Shown one piece after another: positions 1 to 8,679 of a DNA stretch of 64,000 bases (within the stretch, counting starts at the first letter, position 1; every line of letters starts with the position of its first letter). A program made the translations under genes and the position numbers. The stretch is from Sphingobacteriaceae bacterium (GTDB lineage: Bacteria > Bacteroidota > Bacteroidia > Sphingobacteriales > Sphingobacteriaceae), in assembly GCA_017745075.1 (NCBI GenBank), contig JAGIAD010000001.1, positions 310,001 to 374,000 on the forward strand. Reading direction: 5' to 3'. The notes under the pieces are model-generated. The model was not told the origin of the DNA. It made no database searches and worked only from the letters and a program-made list of their open reading frames with translations.

Positions 1-3000
1 ATCGAGATTTTTATACAAGGCAATGCTTCCTGTAAACTGTCCGTAAGAATTAGAATATTGGTTAACACCTTTATATCCTAAAACCTTAAAATCAATATAA
101 CTGCCCAAAGTTGGCAGCAGATCGTTATCGCGGGTATTATTGGTAAAATTGATAAATGCACCGGCAAACATTTTTTCGTTGCGAACGGTCAGCGAATCGG
201 AAGAATGTAGCAGTGATGGATTCTCGATAAAACGCCCGTTGTTGTCTTCCTGATTGTATTTGTAGTATTGCCAGGTTGGACCAACACTAAAAGTAGATTT
301 AGGACGGCGCCACCTGATGGCAGCATCCAGCTGGTAAAGATTGTAACGTGCACGGTAATACCTGATAACATCATCGCCATGATCATCAAAATGGGTTTCG
401 TTGCCCAAACCAAAGAAATTCTGCGTATTGTTTGGCGCAAAAGCATCGGCTTTTACCACAATATCGCCTTTACCCAAGGCTTTTAACCACTCCCCTTTAT
501 AATTGAACTTAAAAGCACTGGTAGAGAATGAATGCAGGAAAGAAATGGTCTGCGAATTGCCGTAAGGCTGTTTTCTGAACGCGGGATTCGTTTGTTTGTA
601 AATTAATCCCAATAAAATACCATCATCCTGGTTATAACCTGCATTTAACATCCAGAATCTTCTGCGGTACATATCTTTTGGAATGTAGCTGAAATTCGAA
701 GTATCATTAGAAATTATTTTTCTGATCTTATCGGCATCATTGCCATTGTAAGTGGCTTTATCTTCCCTGCCATATAACCTAACCAAACCGTTGCTATTAG
801 CAAAATCGTATACTTTATTGCCTTTGCCACCAATAATCCTGATCTTAATGTTCGAGTTTTTATTGTCCAACACTAAACTATCGTTACCGTTGTGCATGTA
901 CACCCTGATTTCTTTGGTTACTTTGGGATTGAATTTCCTGTCGAAGAGTTCTTCTTTAACATTCCCCTCTTTTGAAATTTTATTGATTTTAACCCGTAAG
1001 CCATGATCATCCGCATCGGTAATCCGGATCAGCTCGTTTTTATTCGTTACTTCGATATCAACAATCCTGTTAAAGAAGTGATAGTACTGGTTCATCAGTT
1101 TCGGCAAGGTGGCAATTCTGTTCCGCAGCTCTGCCAAAAGTGCATCATGATGCATTGAATAACTTGGCTCAGGCAGTTTTTTCAGTGCTTTTTCGAAAAC
1201 AGCATCGTTGTAGTTTGCACAGAAATCTTTTACAATCTGATCAAATTCTTTTTCATCAATGTTGGCTGTCCAACGGCTGCTGATCTCTCTTCCTTCCCAT
1301 AAAAACCAATTGATGTTCTGTATACCACGTTCGTAGCCCTGCATCATTGGTAATAAAGAGGATGATTGCGCATAACGCTGTAAGAGGCCGTCAGATCTGA
1401 AAAATACCTGGTCTCGGTCTCTCGGAACCGGAGTATAAATCAGGCCATCTTTGGTTTTGTTTGCTTTCCACCGCCATTGGTCTTCGTGCCTGTCCCAATC
1501 GCCCAGTAACACATCAAATGCCCTCGCCCTCACCCATGATGCGCCATCCAGCCTATTATCATTATCCTCGGTGAGTTTTCTATCCATTTTTGGAGAATTA
1601 TCTGAATCACCGGTTGGTTCCCTTTCTTCAAATAAACAGAGGGTATTGGCAAAAACGGCCTCAAACTCGCCTAAATTATCGTCTGGAGACACCCAGCCGA
1701 TAATCGGATTGCTGTGCGCAATTCCACCTGCATTAGCCAGATCTGGCACAACCAAAGCCGTAAACGGATGCTGTGCCGACATGTTATCTTTAATAACATC
1801 TTTAGCAAAGGTTTCGCGCAAGGCAGCAGGCAAAAGTACTTCGGGATATTTCTCTACACTGCGCAATACGTATTCTTTGCCATTTTTATCTTCCAAACGT
1901 AACGATCGCGATTGATTGCCGCCGCCACGCTGGGTTGCTTTTAGACCACCCATCATCTGGGAAATCCGCAGCACAGGTACTTTGGTCTTTTCTGCATATT
2001 CTTTACGGTAATTTTCGCCGAAAATAAAACGATGAAAACGGCCTACACTATCATATTCGGGTTTAATACGTATTACTATGCTATCAGCAGTGATCGGCTT
2101 ATCCCTGTTTCGTAACGTTTTAGGAGTGGCTTCAAACTTTTTAATATAACTGTAAACACGTTTAACGCTGGTATCTGAATAAATGTAATACTCGTAGCGC
2201 ATATCGTTATTTTTTAGCTGATCGGCTACGACATAACCTTGCTGCATTTCGTGAAACAGGGAGGTTTTGCCTTCCTTATTTGGCGATACTTTTGAACCAG
2301 AGCCACTAATGATCTGCAGTTGCTTGCCTTTAATCAATTGCAGCCCATGCTCGTGACCGGCAACGTAAGTTACATTTGGATAATCGCCAAACACGTCTGT
2401 TACAGATTTAATCATATCCTTATAGGCCGGATGGTTTAAATCTTCGGGACTTAACAAAGTAGAACGCAACAAGGGATAAACAGAGCCCAAAACCGGTAAA
2501 GGAATGTACAGGTTCTTGTTTAGCGAAGTAAGTGGAAAAACATGGTTTCTTAAATTAAAATAGCCCCCATGCGGACCGTAGCTCTGAAACGGATGGTGCG
2601 AAGCCAAAAGAATTACTTTATCCTTGTTTTCTTCTAGCAATTGCTCCATTTTTACCAGTACTTCATCTTTGGTACGGCAATCGCAATCGCCACTTGGATT
2701 GGATTTATTATAAGGAAAAAGCCACCATTCGCTATCGTAAGCAATAATAGCAAGTTTATCGGTAAGATTAATGGCTACGGGATCGGGGCATCCGTTATCG
2801 GGGATCAGTTTCAGCAGAGGGTCGTTCTGCGCCCTGAGGTAATCGCCCTGGGCCTTTATTTTGGCCAGTCCTTTTGGTCCGGATTTATCCCAATCATGGT
2901 TGCCTGGCAAAAAATAAACCGCAGCTCCCATTTTACGCATCGGCTCGAACTGTGAGCGTAAGATTTTTTTGGTTTCCTCTTCTTCCAAACTGCCTGGCAG

Positions 3001-3216
3001 CCCCATTCCCGTTGGATAAACGTTATCACCGAGGTAGAGTACGGTTGTTTTTTTTGGAAGAATCTGTTTTGCAGCATTTTTTAAATCCTGCATCTGGGCC
3101 TGATTCATTTCGCCTGCATCGCCAAAAAGAATTACGCGGTATTTTACATCATCCTGTGCAAAGGCAATGAAATTGATTAAAAATAAGATGGAAAAAAGGG
3201 TAAATCTTTTAATCAT
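1..3216 (-). CDS. Metallophosphoesterase with C-terminal outer-membrane-barrel-like region (partial)
   Basis: The frame is open from ATG 3216 to the window edge (1072 codons, no stop), so the C-terminus is missing. A signal peptide (about residues 1-20, ending IAFAQ) precedes a calcineurin-like phosphoesterase domain with the full metal-ligand set: GDAG (32-35), GDN within YLGDNVYP, GNHDW, SHHP and GHEHG. After about residue 400 the sequence changes to a long region rich in alternating aromatic and polar strands, which resembles the surface-antigen/BamA-type barrels fused to such phosphatases in Bacteroidota. I infer export, with the phosphatase in the periplasm or at the outer membrane. The substrate is unknown. 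The barrel assignment is less certain than the phosphatase domain because it rests on strand pattern and family memory. Confidence 0.8.
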   Translation of the reverse strand, partial: MIKRFTLFSILFLINFIAFAQDDVKYRVILFGDAGEMNQAQMQDLKNAAKQILPKKTTVLYLGDNVYPTGMGLPGSLEEEETKKILRSQFEPMRKMGAAVYFLPGNHDWDKSGPKGLAKIKAQGDYLRAQNDPLLKLIPDNGCPDPVAINLTDKLAIIAYDSEWWLFPYNKSNPSGDCDCRTKDEVLVKMEQLLEENKDKVILLASHHPFQSYGPHGGYFNLRNHVFPLTSLNKNLYIPLPVLGSVYPLLRSTLLSPEDLNHPAYKDMIKSVTDVFGDYPNVTYVAGHEHGLQLIKGKQLQIISGSGSKVSPNKEGKTSLFHEMQQGYVVADQLKNNDMRYEYYIYSDTSVKRVYSYIKKFEATPKTLRNRDKPITADSIVIRIKPEYDSVGRFHRFIFGENYRKEYAEKTKVPVLRISQMMGGLKATQRGGGNQSRSLRLEDKNGKEYVLRSVEKYPEVLLPAALRETFAKDVIKDNMSAQHPFTALVVPDLANAGGIAHSNPIIGWVSPDDNLGEFEAVFANTLCLFEEREPTGDSDNSPKMDRKLTEDNDNRLDGASWVRARAFDVLLGDWDRHEDQWRWKANKTKDGLIYTPVPRDRDQVFFRSDGLLQRYAQSSSLLPMMQGYERGIQNINWFLWEGREISSRWTANIDEKEFDQIVKDFCANYNDAVFEKALKKLPEPSYSMHHDALLAELRNRIATLPKLMNQYYHFFNRIVDIEVTNKNELIRITDADDHGLRVKINKISKEGNVKEELFDRKFNPKVTKEIRVYMHNGNDSLVLDNKNSNIKIRIIGGKGNKVYDFANSNGLVRLYGREDKATYNGNDADKIRKIISNDTSNFSYIPKDMYRRRFWMLNAGYNQDDGILLGLIYKQTNPAFRKQPYGNSQTISFLHSFSTSAFKFNYKGEWLKALGKGDIVVKADAFAPNNTQNFFGLGNETHFDDHGDDVIRYYRARYNLYQLDAAIRWRRPKSTFSVGPTWQYYKYNQEDNNGRFIENPSLLHSSDSLTVRNEKMFAGAFINFTNNTRDNDLLPTLGSYIDFKVLGYKGVNQYSNSYGQFTGSIALYKNLD

Positions 3217-3303
3217 AGTGCGAGGTTTGTATAAAGATAGTTATTTTAAAATTTAGTTTCTTTCCTGATGATTTTTTCCATCACGCCGTCATCTGAATTT
3301 ATG

Positions 3304-3353
3304 TACAAGTAGAAGTAGTATTTTCAATTGCCTTGTAGCTATTTCGTGGTCAG
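3304..3353 (+). repeat. Dispersed 49-bp repeat, copy 1
   Basis: This non-coding stretch matches the reverse complement of 17558-17606 at roughly 43 of 49 positions; the shared core includes TTGCCTTGTAGCTA. Finding two diverged copies 14 kb apart in opposite orientation suggests a genome-wide dispersed repeat family. Confidence 0.7.
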
Positions 3354-3373
3354 GTATCTATATAGCAAGAAAG

Positions 3374-3394
3374 ATCCTGAAACAAATTCAGGAT
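3374..3394. repeat. Short REP-like hairpin
   Basis: ATCCTGAA and TTCAGGAT form an 8-bp stem with a 5-nt loop. It lies between the 3' end of the lipoprotein gene and the start of the phosphoesterase gene (both minus strand). It may act as a weak terminator, but it lacks a clear T-tract. Confidence 0.5.
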
Positions 3395-3424
3395 GATGAT
3401 TATATGAAAGGGTTTTATTTAACC

Positions 3425-4339
3425 TTATTTCTTCAATTTAAACAACAAAATATTACCGGCTGCAAGTGTTCCACCTTCGTTTGAGATGTAAAGGTTGTTA
3501 TCGCGGTCGAAAGCGATACCTTCTGGTTGGTTAAATAAATCCGGGTCTAACGAATGTGTTGCTTTAACTTTAAAATCGGCATCGGTAATCACCAAAAGTT
3601 TATTTACTGACGAAAGAATGTACCACTCGTTGGTTTTTGGGTTTTTAGCCAATGCAGACGGGCGGAACCTTGATTTTGAGCTTCCGGATACTTTTTCGAT
3701 TGCTTTATGCGAAAGACTAAATTCTCCTGCTGCCGTTAATGAGGCATCATCAGCAACCTTAAAGCCATAAATACTGGAAGCTTTTGCCTTTGAATCGGGC
3801 TTGCTATCTTTAGTTAACACATAAATCATGCTTTTTTTCTCATCAGCTGCCAATCCTTCATACTCAGCTTTAGGTACCAGGCCCTTGGTTTTGGTTACAT
3901 TAGTGGCTTCGGGTTTACCCAGTTCAGATATGGGGAAGGTGTGCAGTTCGCCGTTGCTTTTTAATACAATAAAATAATTTTTGATGATGGTTACATCTTC
4001 GTAATCTCCTTTGCCACCAAATTTGGTAAATTTTGACTCTTTATCGCCCAAACCTAAATGAAAAAGATCGCCATCTTCATCCTGAATGGCAAATACTTCT
4101 TTAGGATCGCCATTATGAAATACAATACCAGAAATTTCAAAAAGGTTATGTGGCATGTTGTATTTTACCGGATTGGCCAGATCATAAGGAAAGTCTGATT
4201 GTGCTGCTCCGTTTGTTGAAGATGCCGTGCTGGTTGAGTCGCTTTGTTTATCATTACGGTTACTGTTAACACAGGATACGTTTAAAAAAGCTGAAGCGAT
4301 TAAAAGACCCGAGGCTAAAAAAGTTCTATTGTATTTCAT
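3425..4339 (-). CDS. SdiA-regulated/YjiK-like beta-propeller lipoprotein
   Basis: A 304-aa protein with a lipoprotein signal (hydrophobic residues 7-21, lipobox-like NVSC with Cys23), then a Ser/Thr/Asn-rich linker. The rest has repeated beta-propeller-like strands: FEISGIVF, EVFAIQDEDGDLFHL, YEGLAADEK, PSALAKNP and QPEGIAFDRDNNLYISNEGG. The pairing of an 'E(L)SGI' entry strand with a final 'PEGIAFD' strand is typical of the SdiA-regulated/YjiK family. I infer an outer-membrane or periplasmic lipoprotein, possibly a lactonase- or phytase-like propeller. No catalytic residues can be named. It stands alone between two intergenic repeat regions, and its link to the phosphoesterase downstream is only positional. 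Confidence 0.7.
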   Translation of the reverse strand: MKYNRTFLASGLLIASAFLNVSCVNSNRNDKQSDSTSTASSTNGAAQSDFPYDLANPVKYNMPHNLFEISGIVFHNGDPKEVFAIQDEDGDLFHLGLGDKESKFTKFGGKGDYEDVTIIKNYFIVLKSNGELHTFPISELGKPEATNVTKTKGLVPKAEYEGLAADEKKSMIYVLTKDSKPDSKAKASSIYGFKVADDASLTAAGEFSLSHKAIEKVSGSSKSRFRPSALAKNPKTNEWYILSSVNKLLVITDADFKVKATHSLDPDLFNQPEGIAFDRDNNLYISNEGGTLAAGNILLFKLKK

Positions 4340-4426
4340 ATGGTAAAATTTTAATGTTTATGGGTCATGGCCTGCGCCTTTACAGACTACCAATAAGTAA
4401 ATAAATCATGTGCAAATGAACTCACC

Positions 4427-4540
4427 TGATCATCATCCCGACAGGATGCTATTCTCATAGATTTCTCTCCCGAAGATTCGGGACCGTGCTTCAGTCGAAA
4501 TGACGACCGCTTTGTGGAACTTCATTTGAAATGACGACCA
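4427..4540. repeat. REP-like intergenic repeat (CGAAATGACGA type)
   Basis: This spacer carries ATCATCCCGACAGGATG, CCCGAAGATTCGGG (a palindrome) and two copies of a GAAATGACGACC motif. Related motifs recur at 17974-18055, 24040-24071 and 63711-63925. It is a dispersed intergenic repeat of the kind common in Sphingobacteriaceae and has no coding potential. Confidence 0.65.
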
Positions 4541-4567
4541 TATAGAAAGCACAGGCCATGGCATGCT

Positions 4568-6607
4568 TTATTTATTTTTCAATAATTCGTAAATATCATG
4601 CTGAGAGGAAACAAGAACCTCGCCAGTTTTAACAGGAATATTATTCATGTTTTCGTCAATATAAACCGCCTGTACATTATCGTGTTTCTGGATTTCGATA
4701 ATGGTTATCATTTCCTGTTTAATCTGCTCATTATAAATGGGAAAACAGACTTCAATCCTGCGGTAGATATTCCGGTTCATCCAATCGGCCGACCCAAGGT
4801 ACACATCATTTTTACCCAGATTATGAAAGATAAAAATACGTCCGTGTTCTAAATAACGATCAACAATGCGGGTAACCCTGATATTTTCGCTCATTCCTTT
4901 TACTCCTGGAACCAAACGGCAGATACTCCTTACAATCATATCGATCTTTACACCTGCCTGCGAAGCTTCATAAAGTTTATTGATCAGCACTTTCTCTTCG
5001 AGGTTATTCATTTTAATGGTAATGCCCGATGGTTTTCCTTGTTTTGCATGCTCGATCTCCCTATCAATCAGCTCCAGAAAAACCTCTTGCAGGTTAAACT
5101 GCGCAACCAATAAATGCTTGAATTTTATCAGATCAGCAGAAGTTGGTTTAACCCTCTTGGCAAGAAAAATAAAGAGCAGCTCTACTTCGCGGAGCATTTC
5201 CTTATTGGCGGTCATTAAAATATGATCGGTATAAAAGGCAGCGGTGCTTTCGTTAAAATTCCCGGTAGCAAACAAACCCGAATAGTGCATCCGGTCTCCC
5301 GTCTGTCTTTTTACCAGGGCCACTTTGGCATGAACTTTTAAAGCGGTAACACTATAAATGATATCAACGCCTACCTCTTTCATCTTCTTGGCCCACTTAA
5401 TGTTATTGGCTTCATCAAAACGGGCTTTAAGCTCTACCAAAACGGTTACTTTTTTTCCGTTTTTTGCCGCACTGATCAATGCATTTACAATTTTCGAATC
5501 GCTGGCCACCCTGTAAAGTGTAATATAGATTTCCCTTACATCTTCATCAACTGCAGCTTCGTTAAAAAAGCGCAGTACACTGTCGTAACTTTGATAGGGC
5601 GTATGTACAATGATGTCGTTTTTATAAATGGCTTCGGTTAAAGATCCGTCAATAAGATCGGTATTGCAGAGTTTCGGCCAGTTCTGGTTGGATAGTTTCG
5701 GAGAATTAACCGGGAAAGCCATAAAATCTTTCAGGTTGTGGTACTGTCCGCCTTCTATCCTATTGGCCTTTTTAAGGTTGAATAATTTTTTAAGCAGCTC
5801 GAAAACATTTGCAGGTATACCTGGCTGATGAAGAAACCGCGTAGCCAGCCCGGAATCGCGTTTAAGCAACTGCTTTTCCAGCTGTTCTGATAAACTGCCA
5901 GAGTACTCATCTTTCAGGTCGATTTCGGCATCTCTCGTGATCTTGAAACTGTAACAGCCTGTAATTTCTACTCCATGGAAAACCCTATCGAGATGGAAAC
6001 GGACAATATCGTCTAAAAAAACGATAAAGGTTTCTTCTCCCGTTTCCACTTTATAGAAACGCGGTAATTGATTGGAAGGGATATTTAAAACAACGGTTTC
6101 AGTTTCGCCGTTTTTCTTTAAAGTAATCAGAAAATAGAGTTCGTTATTGGAAGGGAAAAAGTTAGTATCCTGATTAATATAAACGGGCTGCAAAAAGGCC
6201 ATCACCTGGCTAAGGAAATACCGGGTTACGCTTTTCCGGATTTCTTCGGGAAAGGACTGACCATAGATTAAATTGATCTTATTTTCTTTGAGTTGAGGAA
6301 TTATATCCGATTTCAGCACTTTTCCATACCGCTGTTGCTGATCGGAAATGAGCTGATTGGCCGTATTCAATAAATTATCGTCGATCTTGATATCGTTATC
6401 TTCCTTGTTGCTTAATTTTTCTAGGGCAAGCAACACAGGCATCCTCACCCGGTAAAACTCATCGAGGTTGGAAGAAAATATCGATAAAAACTTAATCCTT
6501 TCTAAAAGCGGAACATTATTGCGTTCAGCTTCCATTAAAATGCGCTCGTTAAATTTTAACCAGCTTAAATCCCTGTTAAAAAAAAAGGTTTCTACTGTAT
6601 GCTCCAT
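4568..6607 (-). CDS. ppk1: Polyphosphate kinase 1
   Basis: This 679-aa protein is full length for Ppk1 (about 690 aa in E. coli). It reversibly transfers the ATP gamma-phosphate onto inorganic polyphosphate. Visible features are the N-terminal FFNRDLSWLKFNERIL signature, the catalytic region with His426 in ALKVHAKVAL (equivalent to the phosphorylated His435 of E. coli), GLFATGNFNESTA, the second active-site His588 in YLEHGRIFIF, and the closing GSADWMNRN motif. The start codon shares its A with the TAA stop of the upstream HD/PycTM gene (TAATG), so the two are almost certainly translationally coupled. No ppx gene is adjacent. Confidence 0.97.
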   Translation of the reverse strand: MEHTVETFFFNRDLSWLKFNERILMEAERNNVPLLERIKFLSIFSSNLDEFYRVRMPVLLALEKLSNKEDNDIKIDDNLLNTANQLISDQQQRYGKVLKSDIIPQLKENKINLIYGQSFPEEIRKSVTRYFLSQVMAFLQPVYINQDTNFFPSNNELYFLITLKKNGETETVVLNIPSNQLPRFYKVETGEETFIVFLDDIVRFHLDRVFHGVEITGCYSFKITRDAEIDLKDEYSGSLSEQLEKQLLKRDSGLATRFLHQPGIPANVFELLKKLFNLKKANRIEGGQYHNLKDFMAFPVNSPKLSNQNWPKLCNTDLIDGSLTEAIYKNDIIVHTPYQSYDSVLRFFNEAAVDEDVREIYITLYRVASDSKIVNALISAAKNGKKVTVLVELKARFDEANNIKWAKKMKEVGVDIIYSVTALKVHAKVALVKRQTGDRMHYSGLFATGNFNESTAAFYTDHILMTANKEMLREVELLFIFLAKRVKPTSADLIKFKHLLVAQFNLQEVFLELIDREIEHAKQGKPSGITIKMNNLEEKVLINKLYEASQAGVKIDMIVRSICRLVPGVKGMSENIRVTRIVDRYLEHGRIFIFHNLGKNDVYLGSADWMNRNIYRRIEVCFPIYNEQIKQEMITIIEIQKHDNVQAVYIDENMNNIPVKTGEVLVSSQHDIYELLKNK

Positions 6608-7824
6608 TAAAGTTTACCGTAAGCAGCATAAGCAATTACAAATGCCAGTACTGCAGCAATTAAGCCAAACATGAAAATATTATAAGCCAGGCGGATCAAT
6701 TTATATTTGCGGCCCAGCACTACACCTTGCGAATACACATCGGTAATGAGGGTTCCGTATAAAAAGTCTTTATCGTTCATTACCTTAATCATGCCTTCGG
6801 TATAACTTGGCAGGCTCATTTTATAAAAATTACCAAAAAACAAGAGGTTTACCTTTTTCTTGTCCATATCCTCTTGAGTAAATTCGCCTTTTGGAATGGA
6901 TGGACGGGTTGATAAAATGGAAACCACTACACAGGTTAAACTTACCATCAGCAAAATAAAGGTTGGGATAATGAGGTTTCCATGGTCTTCGAGGCGCCTT
7001 AACAGCAAACTCACGATTAACGAAAGCATAATCGAGTTTACCGTAATGAGGATATGCGCCTTATTATCGGCCATATCGCTCAAACGTTGGTTATTGGCCG
7101 AAGTGATCCTGAACATGGTTTCGATACCCTTATCAGGCCTGTCGTCTTTGTCTTTCTTCTTCTTATCTTTCTCAATAATTACCGGCGCAAAACTTTTAGG
7201 TTCTTCGAGTTCGGTGCTGATTTCTTGCTGTGCAGTTAGCTTACTTTTCAGTTTTTCGATATTTTTCTGCTTTTGGTCGTTCAGTAACAGGTTGGCATAA
7301 TCGGTATGGTAATGGTGCGATTCCATAAACTGGATATCTCTTTTGCGCCACTCGAGCTTACTGATGTCTTTTTTATAAATCAGCTCGTTTTCCTTATGCA
7401 TGAGTTTCCCTTTTGCACGGAAATCAGGCAATCCCAGGTGAAAAAGATCTGCATCACAGATGATCCTGTCAATTTCATTTTTAGGTTTCTGTGGTATTTT
7501 TGTTGACAGTATGGCGTTCTTCACATTATCCTGAACTTCCTGATTGACTTTGTGTTTGGTTAAAAACCCACTAGCCAGTTCTGCGCCCTTCTCTTCATGG
7601 TTTAAGGCATCTTCAAAATAGCCGGTATCATGAAAATAGGCAGCAACAGTTACCGTGAAAAAATCCTGCTCATTAAGTTGATAGTGATTGGCAATCTGTT
7701 GTGCTGCGTTTACAACCTCCTGCGTATGCTCAAAATTATGATAAACCAACCGCGGATCGTTATGGGTTTGGAAGTAATTGCTAACATACTGTTCTACATC
7801 TTCCTGCAATTGTTTATAGTTCAT
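6607..7824 (-). CDS. HD-domain hydrolase fused to a PycTM (Pycsar-effector-type) membrane domain
   Basis: A 405-aa two-part protein. Residues 1-190 form an HD phosphohydrolase domain (YHNFEHTQEV with His33, HD dyad 65-66 in YFHDTGYF, and CDADLFHLG with Asp124/Asp126). A charged linker (about 205-232, KDKKKKDKDDR) leads to residues 235-405. That part matches the Pycsar effector transmembrane family (formerly DUF5706), with the signature NNQRLSDMADNKAHILITVN, two helices at about 257-275 and 285-305 and a third at about 383-402. Known PycTM proteins are membrane effectors triggered by cCMP or cUMP from a neighbouring cyclase. No cyclase is nearby here; the gene is instead coupled to ppk1. I infer a membrane-bound nucleotide or phosphate-signal hydrolase, possibly unrelated to phage defence. 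Confidence 0.85.
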   Translation of the reverse strand: MNYKQLQEDVEQYVSNYFQTHNDPRLVYHNFEHTQEVVNAAQQIANHYQLNEQDFFTVTVAAYFHDTGYFEDALNHEEKGAELASGFLTKHKVNQEVQDNVKNAILSTKIPQKPKNEIDRIICDADLFHLGLPDFRAKGKLMHKENELIYKKDISKLEWRKRDIQFMESHHYHTDYANLLLNDQKQKNIEKLKSKLTAQQEISTELEEPKSFAPVIIEKDKKKKDKDDRPDKGIETMFRITSANNQRLSDMADNKAHILITVNSIMLSLIVSLLLRRLEDHGNLIIPTFILLMVSLTCVVVSILSTRPSIPKGEFTQEDMDKKKVNLLFFGNFYKMSLPSYTEGMIKVMNDKDFLYGTLITDVYSQGVVLGRKYKLIRLAYNIFMFGLIAAVLAFVIAYAAYGKL

Positions 7825-8090
7825 GAACGTAAATATGGGGGTAATAATAAGTTATTTTTTGGAAAATGCATTTTCTTAAAATCTTTTTACACTGAAATTG
7901 TTTTGATTTTTTATCAATATAAAATTACTTAATTTTTTAAAAAGAATAAGGTATAATGATAGATGTTGGAAAATTAGTCTGAAAATCTGAGATACTTCGC
8001 TTGGGAAGAATTATGAATCAGTTACAAGCCCAAAGTTTTAGACCATAAGCCAATCACTTAACCAGGCATTTACCCGCTTTTTTAATCCCA

Positions 8091-8110
8091 TTTTAATACT
8101 AGTATTAAAA
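8091..8110. promoter_or_regulatory. Perfect 20-bp palindrome, candidate operator
   Basis: TTTTAATACTAGTATTAAAA is a perfect palindrome with no loop, as expected of a binding site for a dimeric regulator rather than a terminator. It lies about 70 bp upstream of the -7 element of the exporter operon. Confidence 0.55.
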
Positions 8111-8178
8111 TTATGTCAGGCTTTAAAAAAAATAGCCCAATCTGCTTTTTCAATAGCTCAATCATTGTTTTTCTGCCA

Positions 8179-8186
8179 TATATTTG
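8179..8186 (+). promoter_or_regulatory. Bacteroidota -7 promoter element (TATATTTG)
   Basis: TATATTTG matches the Bacteroidota -7 consensus TAnnTTTG exactly and ends 8 nt before ATG 8195, implying a nearly leaderless message. No convincing -33 TTTG was found. Confidence 0.45.
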
Positions 8187-8194
8187 CCACGCAC

Positions 8195-8533
8195 ATGATG
8201 AATTACCTGAGAAAAAAATTATGGAGAAACATTTTTGGCCTATTGGTGCTGGGTCTGCTTGCAACAAAATTCCTTACGTTCTCTCTCTCGATATTCTTAT
8301 CTCCTGATCATGCCTATGCCATTGAAAAAAGTAGCGAAGAAAACAAAGGAAAGGAAGAGGAATCCTTTGATAAACTAAAGAAAAAAATGCTGATACTGGA
8401 TTCATCTCCGGCAGCATGCTTAAATCCTTTTCTGGCTGATCAATCTCCGGTAAATAAATACACCTATCGCTTCAGATCGTGCAGCTTCCCTGCCAAGAAT
8501 GTTCCTACCCCGCCTCCAGACACCTTTTCTTAA
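8195..8533 (+). CDS. Small single-pass membrane or secreted protein, unknown function
   Basis: A 112-aa frame starting at ATG 8195 (or 8198). It has a basic N-terminus (NYLRKKLWRN), one hydrophobic segment (about residues 13-32), a Lys/Glu-rich stretch (SSEENKGKEEESFDKLKKK) and a Pro-rich tail ending TPPPDTFS with two Cys. I do not recognise a family. The TAnnTTTG element 8 nt upstream and its place at the head of the exporter operon support it being real. It could be an accessory membrane subunit or an exported substrate. The same frame stays open for 40 further codons after its TAA stop (8534-8653, TAG at 8654-8656), so it might also be a longer gene broken by a nonsense mutation. Confidence 0.45.
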   Translation: MMNYLRKKLWRNIFGLLVLGLLATKFLTFSLSIFLSPDHAYAIEKSSEENKGKEEESFDKLKKKMLILDSSPAACLNPFLADQSPVNKYTYRFRSCSFPAKNVPTPPPDTFS

Positions 8534-8679
8534 CACTACAGAGTCAACATCGATAATGCTTTAAACATCCCTTCAGGTGTGTTAATGGAGATGCTACAGG
8601 CTTATAATTATTACCCATTGTCTACCAGTAAATTATTCCAAAATACTGAAGTATAGTTTATTTATCTGAATTAATATTA

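Larger units (their letters stand above)
7825..8194. other. Intergenic regulatory region between divergent HD/PycTM and exporter operons
   Basis: An AT-rich 370-bp spacer between divergently transcribed units. It holds a perfect 20-bp palindrome (8091-8110) and a TAnnTTTG promoter element (8179-8186). Short opposite-strand frames overlapping it show no recognisable protein. Confidence 0.6.

Noticed and set aside
6607..7824. Classic Pycsar anti-phage operon
   Set aside because: The PycTM domain is present but no cyclase gene adjoins it; the neighbours are ppk1 and an exporter operon, so a standard defence operon cannot be claimed.
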